A stretch of DNA of 64,000 nucleotides, taken from positions 1 to 64,000 of the forward strand of contig KV919130.1 of assembly GCA_002049455.2 (NCBI GenBank). The letters are read 5' to 3'. Both the position numbers and the translations under genes were made by a program. Below the pieces are notes generated by a model. That model did no database searches. It saw only the letters and a program-made list of their open reading frames with translations, and was not told the origin of the DNA. Shown here piece after piece: positions 46,336-56,365 of the stretch. Each line of letters opens with the position of its first letter. Positions within the stretch are counted from its first letter, which is position 1. The DNA is from Porphyra umbilicalis (taxonomy: Eukaryota; Rhodophyta; Bangiophyceae; Bangiales; Bangiaceae).

Positions 46336-48430
46336 CGAAGCTCGTAGGGAGGTCTGTGGTCATCCATCCCTCTGGGCTCTGCAGCTGGCGGCGGGAGTGG
46401 GCACAACGGGGCCGTCGCCGCATGCCCTGTTGCAAGCAACCGATGCTCGCTGGCCGCAGCGAGAAACGGGCCGTCCCGACAGAGGCCACTACGGAGGTGT
46501 GTGGACTACGAGAATGCAAGTGGTCACCCATCAATTGACCTACGTTCCGGTGGACGCTGCACCAGGCGAGGCTCATACCTCGCTAGCGCAGCTCCACAGT
46601 GGTACGGCTGGTGGAGGCACAGTCGACGTGTCCGTTATCCTCAAACTGTGAACAATTGTGCTTCTTATTAGTAGTATAGTGAACTTCTGCAACATAATGG
46701 GCAGTGGTTTAGCAGGGCCCTTGCAGTTCTTCATGCTTGCCCCCCTTCAGCATGCGGACACGCAGCTCATTTTGGAAATGATTCCATGTTTATATTGAAA
46801 TAACTTCGTCGCGAAAGTGCTGCGTGATTGGCACCGCGTTTCTGACCGATGATCTGTGCATGCAGTTGTTAGGGAAGTACAATACGATGGCGTCATAATT
46901 TCAAAGGTTCATTTCTATGCGAATCCACCAATCACCGGATGCGTCTCCAAGACTGTCCTGTGACACGAAGAAGGTTCAGTTTCCTGCCCTCGAACGAAAG
47001 CCAGGTGAAAAATGTTGCATCTGTGAACAAGCCCGAAGCTCTGCGACGAAGTGCGTTGGCAGAGCACAAAAGCATGCTTGCGCTCGGTGCCCCCACGAAG
47101 CGCCCCTCAGTGCCCCCCGAAGCGCCCTCTATCGAAAGGGGCTAGAGCGGGCGCCTCTTTTTCTTGTGCTGTTTCATCCTGGGGCGGACGACACGGACAC
47201 GTCCTGTCCACCGGCGAAGAGTGACATGTGCCGTCCGAGCGGTGTTGCGAGACGGTGCTCTTACCCTGGACTGGGAACCGCAACAATGATGGACCCGTTG
47301 GCACACCTCGGGCCAGGCGCCGTCCATCATGGGTGCATGTTGCACGAGGGAGCCGGCTTGGAGCGCGACTGGCACTTCGTGTCAGGTGTGACGCTCCGCG
47401 CCCAGGGCTGTTTGGAGCCAAACAGCCGTGCGCACGACGGCTCGTCTTTGACCGTCTCCCGGCTCTGGCCATGAACGACATGCGGTTCGCGAGGAGAAAG
47501 TAGCCCGTAGGTTCCATAGGAATCTATCCAATCTGTTCCAGTCTGGAAGCCAAGGTGACTGTTGCAGCCATGTTTTTCAGACTTCCCGGGACCTCCTCGA
47601 ATGCCAGTCGCGGCAGGCTCTGGCTTCCAGGAACCCAGGCCCTGCCATGAATGGTACTCAAGGAGGTCTCCGGCTCTTGCTGTCGGGATTGACGGAGAAT
47701 GATGTGGCTCCTTCCCTCTTTGGTCTTAGTTTTTCGTGGGAGGGGGGCACGAATAGTATGTCCGTCGCGGTCTGCAAGACACGAGCCCCAGTTCACATCA
47801 ATCTCGCTTGCTGCGGCGCACCCTCGTCGCCGCATTCGCGGCCGTCGCCGCCGCTGAACAGTGCGTGGTTGCTGTCGCGCCTCTGAAAACGTGCCTGCTC
47901 CACCTGTTGCACGGATCCAGCAGCGCACTCATCGTTGTTTGCGTGCACCGGTTGGTGTGGTAGTTTTTTTTCCTCGTTGCATGTGGATGCGGTGTGTGTG
48001 TCCGAGTGGTGACGGCACAACTTTTTTTTTTTTTTGCGCGCTGACACCCGGTCCCGGACACGCTGTTTTTAATGACGTGCTGAGTTTGTGGCGCCACAAA
48101 CTCAAAGCGTGGAATCTCAGGCTGGGGTCAGCCGGCGTCGACAGCCTCGTGGACGGCACACCGTGGCCGCAGTCGGCCTGGCCAGGTCGCCGGCGACGGG
48201 TCAGGAGTTTCTCTGTGACGCGCACGCTTTGGCCGCCCGGGACCCATCAAACGGCGCTGACTCACGCTTGTCTGGTTCACGGCGGACGTGTCGTCGGCCT
48301 GCCCACCTTCAAACCCCACTCACAACACCATTCGTTTTTAGAGACTTCTTGTGCGAATTCGACATACAAAGGTGTGAATTCTTCAAACTACGAATGATGC
48401 TAATGATGAAGTTGTCCATCAAGGGCTACG
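46336..48430. other. gene-poor stretch
   Basis: AT-rich DNA at 46640-46910 is followed by a plus frame (46917-47474) of normal composition with no recognised motif. T runs at 47966-47973 and 48022-48034. Nothing can be named as a gene. Confidence 0.35.
48081..48104. repeat. 24-nt perfect palindrome
   Basis: TGAGTTTGTGGC followed at once by its reverse complement. It could be an element end or a recombination-prone site. No flanking duplication was found. Confidence 0.9.
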
Positions 48431-49913
48431 AGCGCTTTGGTGGTCCCCTCCGTCCCGTTCGTCCGCCGAGCCTCCGCGGGCCGCGTCCGCGCGCGGTGGC
48501 CACCGCCATGGCGGCGGTGGCGACCCCACGCCCCACCCAGCGTGCGGCGGCGCTGGCGAGTTTGGCTGTTCCCCTCATCCCCCCCCCCCACCCCCCCCCC
48601 AGCATCGCTGTCCGCTATGGGGCGACGAGTCCCCCTCGTTACGGGCCCTGGCCGCCCCGAGCCGCCCGGGGGCGGCACGGCCCCGCCGCCCCGTGGCCGC
48701 TGCGGCTCCCGTGGCCGCCGCCGCCGCCCGCCGCGGCCGCCCACACCGGTTGCCCGCCGCACCGTCTGCCGTCGTGGATGACGCGCGGCGGCGCCCGTGT
48801 GGGCGGCCCCCCGCGCCCACCCCGTCGGCGGCATGCCGGCGGCCGCGGACGTCGTGCGCTCCTGCCCTCCCCCGGCCAGCGCCCACTCCCCCGCCGCGCG
48901 GGCGCCGCACGCCCGTCGCGGTCCGCCGCGGCGGCGGGGCGGCACGCCCACGGTGGCCGCTCATGGCGGCGCGGCGGCAACGGGAGGAGGGGCGGCGCCA
49001 CGGAGTGGCCGCCATCCAACGCGGTCGGGGTCGTCTGGCGGCCGGCGCGGTCGGGGTCGTCTGGCGGCCGGCGCGGAGGGGGGCATGGCCGCCCCTTGCC
49101 ACGCGCGTCACATCTGTCGGTGGGTGGGCGGGTGGACGGCGGGCCGCGCCCTGGACGGTGCGCCGTTTGGTCGTGGCGGTGCGTTTGGGTTTTGCGGCGC
49201 CCTTGTATTTTTCTGGCCCGGTCACGCGGGGACGGCCCGTGCCCTCGTGTCGGCCTTGGTGCTGCTTGAGCGAGCGCGTGCGCCCCTGTGTCGCAGCCGC
49301 GACGGCGGTGGTGCAGACGGCGCACGGCGTCTGCTGCGGCACGGCCGCGTGCGACAGCCGCGGCGACGCGTGCGACCGCCGGCCGCGCGGCGCGGGGGGC
49401 GGGCGGGTCCTCCCGCGGAGACCCGCGGGGCCGCCCTGCTCCGCCCTCGAGGGGGGGGGTGCGTGCGGCGCGCGCCCCGCCGCACCGTGCTGGTGCGGCC
49501 GCCGGCACGCGGCGGTCGCGGCGGGCGGCTGAGGAAGCAGCGCTGGGGGGTATTACACCCGGCCGCGGTCGGCAGCGGGCGGTCCCGCGAGCGGGGGTAG
49601 GCGGAGGGACTCCCACGGGGAAGCCATCGAAGCGCCGCGTGGAGCACGAGCCGCGCGCCAAGATGGGGGGGGGTGGCCGCCCGCAGCCGCCGCCTGTACG
49701 GTGCGTCTGCCGGGACTCGCGGTGGTTTTTGCCTTTGGGCGCCGAGTCCCATGTGTCGGCCGGTGAGCCACGCGGGACGGCGCGAGCGTCGACGCGCGCT
49801 CGGCGCTGCCCGTATGCCGCTCGTCGTGGGGGGCACCCCCCCCGCTCTCTCGCCCCTCCTCCCGCGGTGGCTCCCCCCTCATCTGCGTCGCCCCTCGTCC
49901 CGACGCTGGGGGC
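48431..49913. other. extremely GC-rich low-complexity DNA
   Basis: Long frames are open on both strands with Arg/Pro/Ala/Gly content and no domain. A short tandem duplication of cggtcggggtcgtctggcgg occurs at about 49021-49075. No gene is supported. Confidence 0.4.
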
Positions 49914-50750
49914 GTGTCCCCCCCCGCGCTTCCCCGGCGGCCCCGGCGCCTGCCCTGTGGCGTCTCCGTCGCTGACAACGGCGGCTGCGCGCGCGGTGGT
50001 CATGGCACTTGCCGCGGCTGGGGGCGGCGCCGCGCGCGTCGGCGGTCGCAAGCTCCCCCCCCCCCGGCCACGCTGCTCGCCTCCCTTGGGCCGCCCGTCG
50101 CCGCGGTGGTCGTCGCCGCCCCCCAGCGCTCCCTCTCGGACACGTCGGACGCGTCGTGTGACCGCGCGCCGTGGCGGTCCCTGCCTCGTCCACCCACAGC
50201 CGTGGACATAGGGGGCCGACCCGCCGCCGACCGCGTCGCCGTGCTGGACGCGGAAACCGGGTGGATCACGACGCTGGCGGTGGGCGTGCCCGTGCGGCGC
50301 TGCCCCTCGGCCGACGCACCCGGTTCTCGGTGTGGTGCCACGGTGGCCGTCGCGGCGACGGGTCGCGGTGGACGTGGTGTTTCCGTCCCGGCAGCGGGGC
50401 TGTGGGGCATGCGCGCGGCGGGCACCGCCGCCCGCTACCGCGTGCGCCCCTGCGCGTCAGCTGTCCAGCGGGGCGCGGCGCGGGCGGCAACGTGTGGGGA
50501 CACGTACGGTACTGTGACGGCTGTGCCGCAGTGGTTCCCGGCCGACGGCACGCCGCGTGTGTGTCGACCACCGTGGGGAGGGGGGGTGGGGCGGCGGGGC
50601 CCCGGCAGAGCCCCGTGGACTGCGGGGTGGTGTTTCACGTGCGGGGGGGGGGGCAGGTGGCGGGATCCCTGGCGTAGCGGGCGCGGCGCCATCGCGAGGG
50701 ACAGCGTCACGTGGGCACCCCCGCCGCGCACGCCCGCCCAAGGGAGCGGC
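49914..50750 (+). CDS. possible unrecognised protein-coding region
   Basis: Within a GC-rich open frame, the segment at about 50085-50330 has mixed residues expected of a folded protein (LLASLGPPVAAVVVAAPQ, AVDIGGRPAADRVAVLDAET, GWITTLAVGVPV), unlike the Arg/Pro shadow frames around it. The frame later degrades to low complexity, and a second frame near 50450-50675 looks better there. No family is recognised, and no start or splice site is convincing. Confidence 0.25.
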
Positions 50751-50764
50751 GGGCGGGTAGCACG

Positions 50765-53395
50765 TCACGCGGTGCGGGCAGAGTCCGCACTGACACTGGC
50801 AGCCGGCTTGTTGGGTTTTTCCCCCCTCGTGACGGGCACACCTCCAAGGGGTCGTACGGACCGCCGCGCGGCCGCCGTGCCGCCGCGCGCCGCGCGCCCC
50901 CTGCAGACGCCCCCGCCTTGCACCCGCCCGCCCGCCGCTGCGGGGCGACCACCCCCCACGCGCTGCCGCCCGGTCCTGCCGTCACCCGCTGCGCCGCGCC
51001 GCGGGCGCCCGTTGAGGCCGCGTCCGGCGTCTGCCGCGGTTTGAGGCGCTCGTCCACGCGGCCGCGCGAGCGGACGGCGCGAGTCCGCCACGTCCATGCC
51101 GGCGCGCAAGTTGGGCCCCGCCGCGTAGATGCGCGGCGCCGACCGAAAGGCCGATGGGGTGCCCGCCGCCGGGCCGGGCCGCGGGAAGGGCGTGGGCGGG
51201 GGGGGGACCCGGTACGTCAGGTGCGCGAGGCTGACATTGACGCCCGCCGTTTCGAGCGTAAACGCGTCGGCGGCGGGGGCGGGCACCCGCGCCGCCGCGC
51301 CGCCACCGCCGCCGTCGCCGCTGCCGCCACGCCGGCGCTCGTAGAGGTGGGTGGAAAACATTTTGCGGCCGCCGACGACGCCCGCAGCGGCGGCGCACGC
51401 GGCGGCGGCGGCGCCCGCGCCGAGCCAGACCACCCCCCCCCCCCCTCGGCCGGCCAATTGACGGCCGCCTCGACGAGCGCAAACGAGACGAGGAGCCCCT
51501 TGAGCGGCGCCCCAAACGCGGCTGCCTCCGACGCGGCGACGGGCACCCCCCCCGCCGCGGCGGCGACGGGCACCCCCACCGACGCAGCGACCGCCGCGCC
51601 CGTCACGGCAGCAGCGGCGCCAAACAGCGTCGCCGCGTGGGGTCGAAACGACCGCCACCCCACCTGCTTGGTGCGGTGCGGGGCGACGGGGAGCCCCCGC
51701 AGCGCCGCCGCCGTGCGGCGGGCGTCGGCCCACAAGACGCCCGCGAGGGCAACCTCGGCAACGCCCACGGCGGCGGCCACGACCGCCGGCGCGGTGGGGA
51801 GGCGGAGCGCCGACCGAGCCGCCGGCGGGCGGCGAGCGACGCGCCGAGGCGGCCGCCAAAGTGGGCGACCGCGCCCGCCACTCGCGGGCCGTAAAACGCC
51901 ACGCGCCGCCCGCCGCCGGGGAGGGCCCGAAAGGACGCGACGGCGCTGCCGACATACCAGCACAGCACAGCGCCCGCCGCCGAGGAGGAGACGAGGAGGG
52001 CGGTCGCCGCCGCCGCCGCGCCCGCCGCCGCCAGCGCGGTGAGGGGCACCGCCGCTGCCGCCGCCGCCGACGGGGTGGCGGCGGCGGACGCGTCCGACGG
52101 GGCGCCCGCCGCCGCCACAACGGCGGCGAGGCGCGCCGACAGGCGGAGCGCGGCCACCTCCTGCACGGGCGCCGCGTAGAGGGCGACCACCCACAGGAGC
52201 CCCGCCGCCCACACCTGCTCGTCGGTGCGGCGGGCGGGCGGCAGCGCCGCAATGCGGGCGGTGAACCGTACTGCAGACGCGGCGGTCGCCACCGCCGCCG
52301 CCGCCACGCCGACGAGCTCGGCGAGCAGCAGCCACCGCGGGAGGACCGCCGCCCGCAGCGTCACCGTCGCTGCCGGCGGGCCGTCGACGACGACGCGCAG
52401 GTCCCGCGCGAGGACGGTCGTGGCGGCGATCGCCAGCGCAACGGCGTGCGGATTTCGAGGACCGTGAGAGGGGTAGGGTCCGCGTCGCCGCAGAGGCGCA
52501 TGCCAACGTCCGTGGCCGCGGCGGCCCCGCCGGCGCCGCCGCAGTTGTGGTGGCCGTCGCTGCCATTGTCGGCGGCGGCAGGCGCTGCCGGCCACCCGTG
52601 GGCGGCCGCCGCGTCGGACGCTGCCGCGCCCCCGTGCCCGTCGTGGCACGCGTCGACGGCGTCGGCGTCGACGCCCGCCGCCACTGGCGCATCGCCATCC
52701 CCCCAGCAGGTGTAGTCGACAAGGGCCGGCGGGCCCGTCGGCCGCGCGCCGGGAAAGGCCGCCGCCGCGCCAGCGAGGCGTGACGCGGCGCCGCGGCCGC
52801 CGCCGCGGCCGCCGCCACCGCCACCGCCATCGCCACCGCCACCGCCATTGCTGGCACCGCCGCAGGTGCCACCGCCGCCGCCACAGCCGAGGTGCCGCCG
52901 CCGCCGCCGCCGCCGCCGCCGTCGCCGCCGTCGCTGCCACTGAGCGCGCCGGCGGGCCACCGCGCGTCGGCCAAGGCGACCGTCTCGGGCGGCGGCGCGG
53001 CGGCCGAGAGCGACCGGCACCGCTCCGTAGCGGCTCGCGTGCGGGTGCCACGCAGCTGGGCGGCGGGGGGGGCAGCGGCAGTGGGGGAGCGGGGCAACCC
53101 GGGCAGCGTGACTGCTCGAGGAGGGGGGGGGGGCGGGGGGGGGGGGGACGACCCGCCGCCGCCCTGACGCGCGCCGGGGCGGGGCCGTGCACGCCACGCG
53201 TGGCGCGCCGCCGCGCGCGCGGCGGCGCGAGCGGCGCGCCGCCGCCGCGCGCGCGGCGGCGCGAGCGGCGCGCGCCGCCGCCGCCCGCGCGGCGGCGGGT
53301 GGCGGGCGGGGGGTGCGCCGGCAAACCCACCGGGGCGGGGGGCGTCGACACAGGCGAGCAAAAAGAGAGCCGACGCGGACCGCCACCGCCACCAT
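50765..53395 (-). CDS. multi-pass membrane protein, frame interrupted
   Basis: Hydrophobic helices appear in succession but in different frames. About 52450-51830: LLLAELVGVAAAAVATAASA, VWAAGLLWVVALYAAPVQEV and ALLVSSSAAGAVLCWYVGSA. Next, about 51820-51440: VVAAAVGVAEVALAGVLWA, then AATLFGAAAAVTGAAVAASV and GLLVSFALVEAAVNWPAE. After the run of C at about 51431-51445: VVWLGAGAAAAACAAAAGVV, RKMFSTHLYERR and a soluble tail with AFTLETAGVNVSLAHLTY, ending at 50765. The N-terminal part (about 52760-52455, VDYTCWGDGD...) lies in yet another frame. The picture is one protein of about seven to eight membrane spans. No family is recognised. Frame changes may be assembly errors or real damage. The start is uncertain. 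Confidence 0.45.
53180..53300. repeat. GC-only tandem repeat
   Basis: A unit like cgccgcgcgcgcggcggcgc with gagcgg linkers is repeated two to three times. Each unit is itself palindromic. It lies at the N-terminal end of the minus-strand membrane protein gene. Confidence 0.7.
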
Positions 53396-53665
53396 CCCGT
53401 CGCCTTGAGTTGGATCCAGCGTGGGCCGACTCGTCCAGCCCAGTCCCGGTATTAATACCGTAGCGCCATCAATTCTCCACCGCCCGGATCCACCAGTGGT
53501 TGGCGGCGCACGCCAGGGGGGCCACCCAGATCGCCGCCTTGACCGCCACCGCGCTCGCGCAGTCGGCGTCGGCGTCCCCGTCCCCGTGGCGGCAGCCGGC
53601 GTGGGAGCCGGCGTGGAAGCTGCCGCGGCGGCGGCACCCCCCCTCTCCCCCCCCCCCCCCCCACC
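53396..53665. promoter_or_regulatory. shared 270-bp divergent promoter region
   Basis: The spacer separates the divergent membrane-protein (-) and TilS-like (+) genes. Its only AT-rich point is a 14-nt perfect palindrome, CGGTATTAATACCG, at 53447-53460. That could be a regulator site or core promoter element. Function is inferred from position only. Confidence 0.35.
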
Positions 53666-55654
53666 ATGGCGGCGGCCGCCTACCCGGTAGTCATTGACGT
53701 CTGCGGCCGCTCGTCGTCCATCGCCCTCGCCCTACGTGTGGCCGCGCGGCAGCGGCGCGCTCCCGCCGCGGCGGCGTCGGCGGCGCCCGCCACGGGCGAG
53801 GCGGGGGCACCACCCCCCCCCCCTCCCCCCCCCCCTCCCCCCCCGTCGCCATCCTCATTGGCACGGGCCACCCCGAGCACACCCCCCCTACACCCACCTG
53901 GCGTCCACGCTGCGCGACGCGGGCCTCGCCACGCACCTGGTGCTCCCCCCGACCCCCCCCCCACCGAAGGCGCCCGCCGGCGCCTCCTCACCGCCGCCGC
54001 CCTGCGCCTCGGCGGCCGCACGCTCCTCTCCCCCGAGGTGGCCGAAGACGCGGCGGCGGCGGTGCTGACACACCTCGCCACGGGGGAGCTCCTCGCCGCA
54101 CACGCGGGGGGGGGGGGGTGCCCCCCGCCGCCGCGTGGCCCGACGGGGGGGAGTTTCTGCCCCCGGGCCTCCTCGCCGTGCGCCGCCCGTTTGTGCACCT
54201 GCCAGAGGCGGCGGTGTTGGCGGGGGGGGGGGTCGCCGCCGCCGCCGCCGCGCGGGGGGGGGGGGGGTGCCCGCCCTCGTCGCCTACCGCGACGGGGTGT
54301 GGGCGCGGGCGGTGCGGGCGCCGCTGCGGGGGCTCGACGCCGCCGCCGCCGCCGCCGCCGCGACCGCCGCGTCCGCCGCCGACGTGCCGGCGGGTGTGGG
54401 TGGCGCGCGCCCCCCCCCCCCCCCCCCCCCCACCGTCACGGCGCTCGCGGCCGCGTGCCGGCGCCTCGGGGGCGTGTGGTCTTCCCTCACGGCCGCGTCC
54501 GACACTGTCCTTGCCTCGGCGGTCGTGCAAGCGTCGGCGCGGGGGTTCCTCGTCCTCCGCCGCGACGCGCTCGCCGCTGCTGCGGGGGGGGCGTGGACGG
54601 CGACGCCCGCGGTTGTGGCGCTGTGGCGCGCGCGGATGGCCATGTCGGGCGCCCGCCGGCGGGCGGGGGTGGATGGGGCGGCGGAGCGGCAGCTCGCCGA
54701 CCTCGTCGTCCGCCGGGGGGGGGTCGGGGGGGGGGGGGGGGCGGGGGGGGGGGCGCGCCGGGCGGGGGGGGCGGCTGGAGGGGGGGAGGCCGCGGGGGGG
54801 TTCCACCCCGCGCGTCGGGTGGGCCGACTTGGCGCCCCTCACCGCGTCGACGCGCGGCGGGTGCGTCGTGCGGCCGCTCGGGCCGGCGCACGCGCGGCGG
54901 TTGTGGGAGCGCCTCGGCGCGGGCGGCGGTGGGGGCGGCGGCGGCGGCGGCGGCGGTGGTGGTGTGGGGGCGGCGGCCGCGCCGCGGGCGGCGGCGGCCC
55001 GAGGGGGGCGGTGGTCCCCCCGCCCGTGGAGCGCGCCTTTGTGCTCCTCGCCCGCGAAGCCGACTCGGCGTCGGCGGTGGGGGCGACGCGGATGGGCGGC
55101 AACGCGCGGGTGCGGCCGCTGCGCGTCGGCGCGGGGGGGGGCGTGTACTGGGACAACCGGTTTGTGGTTATGGCCGCGGCGGCGGGCGGGGGGGGTGCCG
55201 GCGGCGGGGGGGGGGCGACCCGTCGCCGCCCGTCTTGCTGCCGACCGCCCCCGCGGCGGGCGCCGCCGCCGCCGGCACCGACGGCAGCGCCGACGACGCG
55301 GCGGCGTCGGCGGCGGCAGCGTCGGCGGCGGCGGCGCCCGTGGCGGTGCCGCCGCCACCCCCGTCGCTCGGCGGCCACATCCTCGCGGCGGCGGTGCGGG
55401 CGGCCGACGCGCCGGCGGCGGCAGACGCTGCCGCCGCCGCCGCCGCCGCCGACGCGCCGCCGCCGCCCTACACCGTGCGGCAGCTGCGCACGCGCGACTG
55501 GCAGCGGCTGCTCGAGCGGCTGCCGTCGGTGCGCTACCGGTCGCCGCCGCTGGATACGCTGCCGGGCGTGCCGGTCGTGTGGGGGGCGACGCGGGGGCGG
55601 GGGGGGGGGGGTAAGCCCGCGCCCCGCGACCGCTCCCCCCGGGGGGTCGACGGG

Positions 55655-55685
<31 letters not shown>

Positions 55686-55999
55686 AGACCGCCGCGCCGA
55701 CGGCGGTCGACATTGTGGCGGCCCCGCACTTGGGCGTCAACAGCGTGCGCGACGTGACGTTTTTGGCGGTGCTGCTGCCCCGCTGGCGGCTGCTGCCGGC
55801 GGAGCTCGACCGCGGCTTTTCCGTCGCCGACGCGCTCGGGGTGGGGGGGGGGGGGGGGGGGGTGGCCATGGCGCCGCGTGAGCGCCGCCGCCGTCGGTCG
55901 CCCGCTGCCGCGGTCGCGGCGGGGCCCCCCCGCGCGCGGGCGGGGGGGGGTGGCGGCGGGGCGGGGGGCGGTAGCCACCGCCATTTTTTGGGGGGGTAA
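53666..55999 (+). CDS. TilS-like PP-loop protein, frame interrupted
   Basis: Starting at the ATG at 53666, segments in alternating frames follow the order of tRNA(Ile)-lysidine synthetase. VVIDVCGRSSSIALAL is a degenerate PP-loop where the family has SGGxDS. Then come VAILIGTGHPE and THLASTLRDAGLATHLVL. LLSPEVAEDAAAAVLTHLAT aligns with the Asp/Glu-rich helix of TilS, and LAVRRPFVHLPEAAVLA with its R-PLL motif. Near the C-terminus are VYWDNRFVVM and LLERLPSVRYRSPPLDTLPG. TilS makes lysidine in tRNA-Ile(CAU), usually in bacteria and organelles. At least six frame changes, mostly at runs of C or G (about 53817-53830, 54109-54117, 54715-54760, 55134-55141), break the reading. The identification rests on motif order and is tentative. 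Assembly error, pseudogene or a divergent non-catalytic protein are all possible. Confidence 0.4.
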
Positions 56000-56365
56000 C
56001 GCGCCGCCGCGCCGGGCGGTGGGGGAGGCGGAGCGGGCGGCGCTGCGAGTGGGGGGGTGACAGACTGGGGGCCGTGCCCCGCGCGCACGCCGACGGGTGC
56101 GGTGGGTGCCCGGGCGCGTGTACCGGCGCCGCCGAGGGCGGGGCACGCGAGGTCGACGCAAGCGAGAGAGACACGTCCAAAACACAAAGCGATCCACACA
56201 ACGAGCAGCCTATACCCGAAAAAAAGCCCGACAGCTGGCCCCGCCTGCGCTGGTCTGTTCACGCGGGTTGCACGGGAAGGAGGAAGAAAAAGAGAAGGAA
56301 AAGGGGCCGCGGGCGAGCAACCAACAACCAAACCAAACCAAACGTTCCACCACCGGCCGCGCCGA
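56000..56365. other. convergent 3' spacer
   Basis: It lies between two converging genes. A purine-rich stretch (ggaaggaggaagaaaaag) and caaaccaaaccaaac lie at 56275-56345. Nothing else is seen. Confidence 0.45.

Noticed and set aside
48431..49913. Genes in the GC-rich block before 49.9 kb
   Set aside because: All frames on both strands are low-complexity and mutually overlapping. No domain, signal or splice structure supports one.
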